Below, piece by piece: positions 13,556-17,545 of a stretch of DNA of 17,545 nucleotides. The translations under genes and the position numbers were made by a program. The notes under the pieces are model-generated. The model saw only the letters and a program-made list of their open reading frames with translations. It made no database searches and was not told the origin of the DNA. The DNA is from an uncultured Collinsella sp. (GTDB taxonomy: Bacteria; Actinomycetota; Coriobacteriia; Coriobacteriales; Coriobacteriaceae), in NCBI GenBank assembly GCA_902493145.1, contig CABUOA010000035.1:1-17545 (forward strand). The letters run 5' to 3'. Numbering within the stretch: the first letter of the stretch is position 1; each line of letters begins with the position of its first letter.

Positions 13556-13586
13556 GTAGTTTTTGAGGCAAGTCCCAAAAATCTAC
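13556..13586 (-). terminator. Hairpin after lysC
   Basis: GTAGTTTTTG (13556-13565) pairs with CAAAAATCTAC (13576-13586) with a one-base bulge and a 10-nt loop, starting 12 nt after the lysC stop. The stem is A/T-rich and GC sequence follows on the minus strand, so it is not a standard terminator. It may be a processing or weak termination structure between lysC and asd. Confidence 0.35.
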
Positions 13587-13597
13587 TGGGATAGCAG

Positions 13598-14986
13598 CTA
13601 CTTGTGGAGCGCGGCCGGGGCGGGATCGACCGGCACGGGAGCCTCCAGGTCGGAGACCTTCACAATGCCGTTCTCGTCGGAGAAGGCGCGGTAAATGGTC
13701 CGAATCGCCAGATCGAAGTCCTTCTCCTCTACGCCGATAATGATGTTGATCTCGTCGCAGCTCTGCGAAATCATACGTACGCTCACGCCGGCCTGACCAA
13801 GCATGCCAAACAGATGGCCCGAGATACCTGCGCGGCCGCGAAGGTTACGGCCGACGGTCGCGATGAGCGCCAAACCCTCGACAACCTCAATCTCGAGCGG
13901 CTCGACCTCCTGCTGGATGTCACCCACGAGTGAGTACAGCGAATCGTGCACATCCTGCTCCTGCACCACGGCGCCAAAGCGGTCGACGCCGGTGGGCATA
14001 TGCTCGACGGAAACGTCATAGCGCTCGAACACCGAAAGTGCACGGCGCATAAAGCCGACACGGGGCTTGGTGCGGTCGCGGGCAACGTTGATGGCGACAA
14101 AGCCGCGCTTGCCGGTCACGCCGGTAATGATAGGCTCCGCCTCACCCTCGTCAGCCGTCTCGCTAATGATGGTGCCGGGGTCCTGCGGCGCATTGGTGTT
14201 CTTGATGACCAGCGGAATGCCTGCCTCGCGCACGGGGAACACGGCCTCCTCGTGCAGGACGCTTGCACCCATGTACGAAAGCTCGCGCAGCTCCTCGTAG
14301 GTAACGCGCGCAATGGGCTGAGCCTCGGGAACAATACGCGGATCGGCAGAATAGAAGCCCGAAACGTCGGTCCAGTTCTCGTACAGGTCGGCACCAAGGC
14401 ACTTGGCCAGAATCGAGCCGGAAATATCGCCGCCGCCACGGTCGAGCAGCTTGATCTGCCCCTCACGCGTCGCGCCGTAGAAACCGGGCATAACAAAGCC
14501 GCCCTGCTGGCCGTACTCCTGCACCAGCTCGGCGGTGCGGTTCATGCTGAGCGTACCGTCATGATGGAACGCCACGACCGTCGCGGCATCCAGGAACGGC
14601 AGGCCCAGGTACTCGGCCATCAGGCGAGCGGTAAAGTACTCGCCGCGGCTTACGAGCTCCTCAGTAGAGTAGCCACCGGAGCGAGCACGCTCGGCAAAGG
14701 CCGCAAACTCTTCGCGGATGGGATAGGTGAGCCCCAGCTCGTCAGCGATATCAAAATAGCGCTGGCCGATGTCCTCGAGCAGCTCCTCGCACGACACGTG
14801 GTACTTGACGTGCGCGTTGACCAAGTAGAGCAGATCGGTCACCTTGGTATCGCCCTTAAAGCGGCGACCGCAGGCAGAAACCACCACAAAACGGCGGGCC
14901 GGGTCGGCATCGACAATGGCCTTGATCTTCTTAAAGTGTTCGGCGTCGGCGACCGACGAGCCGCCAAACTTGGCAATCTTAATCAT
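13598..14986 (-). CDS. lysC: Aspartate kinase (aspartokinase), monofunctional
   Basis: Phosphorylates aspartate, the first step of the aspartate family pathway. The protein is 462 aa. It starts with the kinase signature KFGGSSVADAEHF (6-18). VVSACG, SRGEYFTARLMAEYLG and LDRGGGDISGS fit the amino-acid-kinase fold; GRGGSD is the more usual form of the last motif. The C-terminal part holds two ACT-type domains, with FMRRALSVFERYDVSVEHMP in the first and VSVRMISQSCDEINIIIGV in the second. Such domains normally carry feedback inhibition by lysine and/or threonine. No homoserine dehydrogenase domain is fused. The ATG at 14986 fits the family; AAAGG lies rather far upstream, so the ribosome-binding site is weak. 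Divergent from thrC across about 100 bp, with asd downstream. Confidence 0.95.
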   Translation of the reverse strand: MIKIAKFGGSSVADAEHFKKIKAIVDADPARRFVVVSACGRRFKGDTKVTDLLYLVNAHVKYHVSCEELLEDIGQRYFDIADELGLTYPIREEFAAFAERARSGGYSTEELVSRGEYFTARLMAEYLGLPFLDAATVVAFHHDGTLSMNRTAELVQEYGQQGGFVMPGFYGATREGQIKLLDRGGGDISGSILAKCLGADLYENWTDVSGFYSADPRIVPEAQPIARVTYEELRELSYMGASVLHEEAVFPVREAGIPLVIKNTNAPQDPGTIISETADEGEAEPIITGVTGKRGFVAINVARDRTKPRVGFMRRALSVFERYDVSVEHMPTGVDRFGAVVQEQDVHDSLYSLVGDIQQEVEPLEIEVVEGLALIATVGRNLRGRAGISGHLFGMLGQAGVSVRMISQSCDEINIIIGVEEKDFDLAIRTIYRAFSDENGIVKVSDLEAPVPVDPAPAALHK

Positions 14987-15089
14987 GGGCTTGAGGTTAC
15001 CTTTCTAAAAGCCTCTGCAAACCTGTTTTGCGCGCTCTGATACCATGGTTTCACCGATTGGGACCAAGGCATCCGAGGAGCAGTGTTAT
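14987..15089. promoter_or_regulatory. Divergent lysC/thrC intergenic promoter region
   Basis: These 103 bp must hold promoters for both lysC (-) and thrC (+). On the plus strand TGATACCAT (15038-15046) resembles an extended -10 box, but no good -35 accompanies it. No lysine riboswitch, T-box or leader peptide rich in Thr/Ile codons is visible; the gap is too short for the first two. Confidence 0.35.
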
Positions 15090-16607
15090 ATGGGAACTTA
15101 TCATAGTACACGAGGACGCACTTTATCGTGCTCAAGTAAGGTGGCAATCCGTACCGGCATCGCTCCCGACGGGGGTTTGTTTGTCTCGGACGAGCTGGGC
15201 ACCCAGCAACTCGATATCAGCTCGCTTGCAGATAAATCGTACTTTGAAATCGCTCAAGATGTGTTGGGAATGTTACTGAATGATTACACGGCCGAAGAAA
15301 TTTCGGCGTGTGTCGACGAGGCTTACCGCAGCACGTTTGCGAGCGAAGAGGTCACGCCGCTCGTCAAACTCGACGCCGCACCGGGCGCCGATGCCCCTCA
15401 GACCTATGTGATGGAACTCTTTGGCGGTCCCACAAGCGCCTTTAAGGACGTCGCCCTGCAGATGCTCCCCCGCCTGATGGCCCGCACCTCTGCCAAGGAC
15501 GGCGGCGCCGAGCGCATCATGATCGTCACCGCCACGTCGGGCGACACGGGCAAGGCAGCACTTGCCGGCTTTGCCGACGCTCCGGGCACGGGCATCACTG
15601 TCTTTTATCCCGAGGGCAAGGTCAGCCGCGTCCAGAACCTGCAGATGTCCACGCAGGAGGGCGACAACGTCGCTGTCTGCGGCATTCGCGGCAACTTTGA
15701 CGACGCCCAGAGCGCCGTCAAGCGCATCTTTGCCGATAAGGAGCTTGCCGAGCGCCTGGAGGCCGCTGGCACCGTGCTTTCGAGCGCCAACTCCATCAAT
15801 GTCGGCCGTCTGGTACCGCAGGTCGTCTACTACTTTGCCGCCTATGCGCAACTGCTGCGCGCCGGCGCCATCGAGGCCGGCGACGCCGTGGAGTTCTGCG
15901 TACCGACCGGCAACTTTGGCGATATCTTGGCCGGCTACTACGCCAAGCGCATGGGTCTGCCCGTCGCCAAGCTCGTCGTGGCGAGCGACAAGAACAACGT
16001 GCTTGCCGACTTCCTGACCACCGGCGTCTACGACCGCAACCGTCCGTTCTTCACGACCATCTCGCCGTCGATGGACATTCTTATTAGCTCCAACCTGGAG
16101 CGCATGCTCTACTTCTTGTCCGACGGCGACTGCGAGCTCGTTGCCGGCCTTATGGAGCAGCTGGCACAGACTGGTCGCTACGAGGTGCCCGCCGAGCTGC
16201 TGGCCAAGATCCAGAGCGTGTTTGGCTGCGGCTGGGCCAGCGAGGACGAGGTCCGCACTGCCATCAAGAGCTGCTGGGGTGCGAACGGCTACGTGATTGA
16301 CCCGCACACCGCTTGCGGCTATCACGTCTTTGAGCAGGTCGCTCCCGCCGAGGGCGCCAAGGCCCGCGTGCTGCTTTCGACCGCCAGCCCCTACAAGTTC
16401 CCGCGCGCCTGCTGCGACGCCCTGGGACTCAACGTTCCCGAGGACGACTTTGAGGCCATGCGCGTGCTCGAGCAGGCAACCAACACGGTCGCCCCGACCC
16501 AGCTCGCCGAACTCGAATCCAAACCCGTCCGCTTCGAAGACGTCTGCGACGTCGATGAGATGGCAAGCTACGTCGAGTCCGCAGCAAAAAAGATGGCTAC
16601 CAACTAA
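15090..16607 (+). CDS. thrC: Threonine synthase
   Basis: PLP enzyme that converts O-phosphohomoserine to threonine. The protein is 505 aa, the length of the longer (E. coli/yeast-like) class. It begins YHSTRG, the usual N-terminal signature. PLP-binding Lys 119 lies in ELFGGPTSAFKD. The phosphate-binding loop is TATSGDTGKAALAGF; NSINVGRLVPQ and PTGNFGDILAGYYAKRMG are further family blocks. The ATG at 15090 is chosen over the ATG at 15045 because GAGGAG lies nine bases before it and relatives start at this point. It is divergent from lysC and co-directional with thrB, but a strong terminator-like hairpin and palindrome E3 separate them. Confidence 0.95.
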   Translation: MGTYHSTRGRTLSCSSKVAIRTGIAPDGGLFVSDELGTQQLDISSLADKSYFEIAQDVLGMLLNDYTAEEISACVDEAYRSTFASEEVTPLVKLDAAPGADAPQTYVMELFGGPTSAFKDVALQMLPRLMARTSAKDGGAERIMIVTATSGDTGKAALAGFADAPGTGITVFYPEGKVSRVQNLQMSTQEGDNVAVCGIRGNFDDAQSAVKRIFADKELAERLEAAGTVLSSANSINVGRLVPQVVYYFAAYAQLLRAGAIEAGDAVEFCVPTGNFGDILAGYYAKRMGLPVAKLVVASDKNNVLADFLTTGVYDRNRPFFTTISPSMDILISSNLERMLYFLSDGDCELVAGLMEQLAQTGRYEVPAELLAKIQSVFGCGWASEDEVRTAIKSCWGANGYVIDPHTACGYHVFEQVAPAEGAKARVLLSTASPYKFPRACCDALGLNVPEDDFEAMRVLEQATNTVAPTQLAELESKPVRFEDVCDVDEMASYVESAAKKMATN

Positions 16608-16619
16608 ACCCCTTATAAG

Positions 16620-16650
16620 GCGCCGGCGAAAGCCGGCGCACCTTCTTTTA
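16620..16650 (+). terminator. Intrinsic terminator after thrC
   Basis: GCGCCGGC (16620-16627) pairs perfectly with GCCGGCGC (16632-16639) over a stable GAAA tetraloop, followed by ACCTTCTTTTATC. It starts 13 nt after the thrC stop. This is the clearest intrinsic terminator in the window, which makes full thrC-thrB read-through uncertain. Confidence 0.75.
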
Positions 16651-16687
16651 TCAGAAACCCACCGGGATGATGACGAGCTGACATGCG

Positions 16688-16793
16688 GGTCTGCCTGTTT
16701 AGTTCGTCGCGAGTTCCGCACGAGCCGGAAAGCACTTAATGTGCTTTCCGAGCGAGCCAGGACTGCCCGAGCAGCGAACTAAACAGGCAGACC
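16688..16793. repeat. Nested palindromic element between thrC and thrB (element E3)
   Basis: Outer arms GGTCTGCCTGTTTAGTTCG (16688-16706) and 16775-16793 form a perfect 19-bp inverted repeat. The inner hairpin CGGAAAGCAC (16726-16735), TTAAT loop, GTGCTTTCCG (16741-16750) is 10 bp. On the minus strand the spacers contain GTCCTGGCTCG before the hairpin and CGTGCGGAACTCG after it, the same relative positions as GTCCT and TGCGGA in E1 and E2. The right arm ends 4 nt before the thrB ribosome-binding site (AGGAG, 16798-16802). Confidence 0.85.
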
Positions 16794-16808
16794 GCCCAGG
16801 AGATTCCC

Positions 16809-17545
16809 ATGATCAAGATCACCGTCCCAGCAACAAGCGCCAACTTGGGCATTGGCTACGACACCCTCGGCATGGCCGTCAGCCTTTACTCGCACTTCAC
16901 CTTCGAGCGCGCCGACAAGCTCACCATCACGGGCTGCCCCGAGGAGTTCCAAAACGAGAACAACCTGGTCTATGTGAGCTTTGTCGATGCTCTGGCCGCC
17001 TGGGACGAGCCGGCCTTCCCCGTCGCTATCGACATTCAAACCGATGTACCCGTCGCTCGCGGCCTGGGATCCAGCTCCACCTGCGTCGTCGCTGGCATCA
17101 TGGCCGCCGCCGCGCTGACGGGCCACACCGTCGACCGCGCCGAACTCGTCCGCATTGCCACCGAGGTCGAGGGCCATCCCGATAACGTCGCCCCTGCTAT
17201 CCTGGGCGGCGCCGTCTGCTCCTTTACGCCGACCGACTCGCTGCCCCAGTGCCTGCGCTACGAGGTAAGCGATCGCTTGCGTTTTATTACCGTGATTCCG
17301 CCCTACGAGGTGCATACGAGCGAGGCGCGCAAGGTTGTGCCGCAGGAGATTCCACTCTCCACCGCCGTATGGCAAATGGGCCGCATCGCCGGCATGACGC
17401 GCGGCCTGGAGACCGGCGACCTTGACCTGATTGCCGCCGCCAACGACGACCGCATCCAGGAGCCCTATCGTCGCCGCCTCATCCCCGACTACAACGCCGT
17501 GCGCGACACCTGCCTTAACGGAGGCGCCAAGACCATCTGGATCAG
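16809..17545 (+). CDS. thrB: Homoserine kinase (partial, runs off the right edge)
   Basis: A GHMP-family kinase that phosphorylates homoserine, supplying the substrate of ThrC. About 245 residues are present of the roughly 300 expected; no stop occurs before the window ends. The N-terminus is MIKITVPATSANLGIGYDTL, the GHMP ATP-binding loop is PVARGLGSSSTCVVAGI (81-97), and EGHPDNVAPAILGG (121-134) is a typical homoserine-kinase block. The ATG at 16809 has AGGAG (16798-16802) at normal spacing. It follows thrC by 201 bp, separated by an intrinsic terminator and palindrome E3, so it may have its own promoter or depend on read-through. Confidence 0.92.
   Translation, partial: MIKITVPATSANLGIGYDTLGMAVSLYSHFTFERADKLTITGCPEEFQNENNLVYVSFVDALAAWDEPAFPVAIDIQTDVPVARGLGSSSTCVVAGIMAAAALTGHTVDRAELVRIATEVEGHPDNVAPAILGGAVCSFTPTDSLPQCLRYEVSDRLRFITVIPPYEVHTSEARKVVPQEIPLSTAVWQMGRIAGMTRGLETGDLDLIAAANDDRIQEPYRRRLIPDYNAVRDTCLNGGAKTIWI

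Noticed and set aside
13425..13571. N-terminal extension of asd by 49 residues
   Set aside because: The extension is Arg/Phe-rich and precedes the Rossmann motif; GGGGGA just before the ATG at 13424 supports the shorter form.
13946..15040. A 364-codon open frame on the plus strand opposite lysC
   Set aside because: Antisense shadow of a well-supported aspartokinase gene; no recognisable domain.
14987..15089. Lysine riboswitch or T-box for lysC/thrC
   Set aside because: The gap is too short for either and no conserved segment is visible.
15045..15089. Upstream ATG as the thrC start
   Set aside because: The family begins with a YHSTRG-type N-terminus, and GAGGAG is correctly placed only for the ATG at 15090.
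15273..16721. A 482-codon open frame on the minus strand opposite thrC
   Set aside because: It mirrors thrC codon bias (GC-rich third positions leave few stops), has no ribosome-binding site or family motif, and thrC is certain.

Overview
The window is 17.5 kb of GC-rich bacterial chromosome. Gene style (GTG starts next to good Shine-Dalgarno sites, dense coding, VanS-like kinase, mixed-type phosphofructokinase) and the intergenic repeats suggest a gut actinobacterium of the Coriobacteriia, most like Collinsella. This is inferred from the sequence style; there is no rRNA or other firm taxonomic marker. No mobile-element gene, phage gene, tRNA or CRISPR array was found. The gene content is mostly housekeeping, and the unusual material lies between the genes.

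Layout, left to right. (1) The tail of an unidentified gene, then a phosphofructokinase gene (pfk, 207-1286, +), followed by a triple-nested palindrome. (2) A membrane-anchored XRE-type regulator (1679-2599, +), followed by about 500 bp of non-coding inverted repeats. (3) A two-gene ABC export system on the minus strand (ATPase 5885-6586, FtsX-type permease 3114-5891). (4) A GyrI-like domain gene (6858-7496, +) behind what looks like a LexA/SOS box. (5) A CLC antiporter of the fluoride-type subgroup (7667-8917, +) with a hairpin and T-run in its leader. (6) A response regulator and sensor kinase operon (11136 down to 9089, -). (7) An O6-alkylguanine-DNA alkyltransferase (11365-11943, -). (8) An aspartate-family amino-acid cluster: lysC and asd on the minus strand, divergent from thrC and thrB on the plus strand; thrB runs off the right edge.

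How the genes work together. LysC and Asd turn aspartate into aspartate semialdehyde. ThrB and ThrC convert homoserine to threonine. The linking homoserine dehydrogenase is not in the window. The alkyltransferase and the SOS-box GyrI-like protein both fit a response to DNA alkylation, although they are not adjacent. The ABC pair and the two-component pair are each self-contained; nothing in the sequence ties one to the other.

Main novelty candidates. Three intergenic elements (after pfk, after asd, and between thrC and thrB) share one architecture: long outer inverted arms of unrelated sequence, an inner hairpin, and conserved spacers between them (GTCCT before the hairpin, TGCGGA after it). 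A separate repeat of about 52 bp occurs three times, twice directly at the 3' end of minus-strand genes. Several stop codons sit inside or against hairpin stems. All pairings were read by eye, with no folding or database search.
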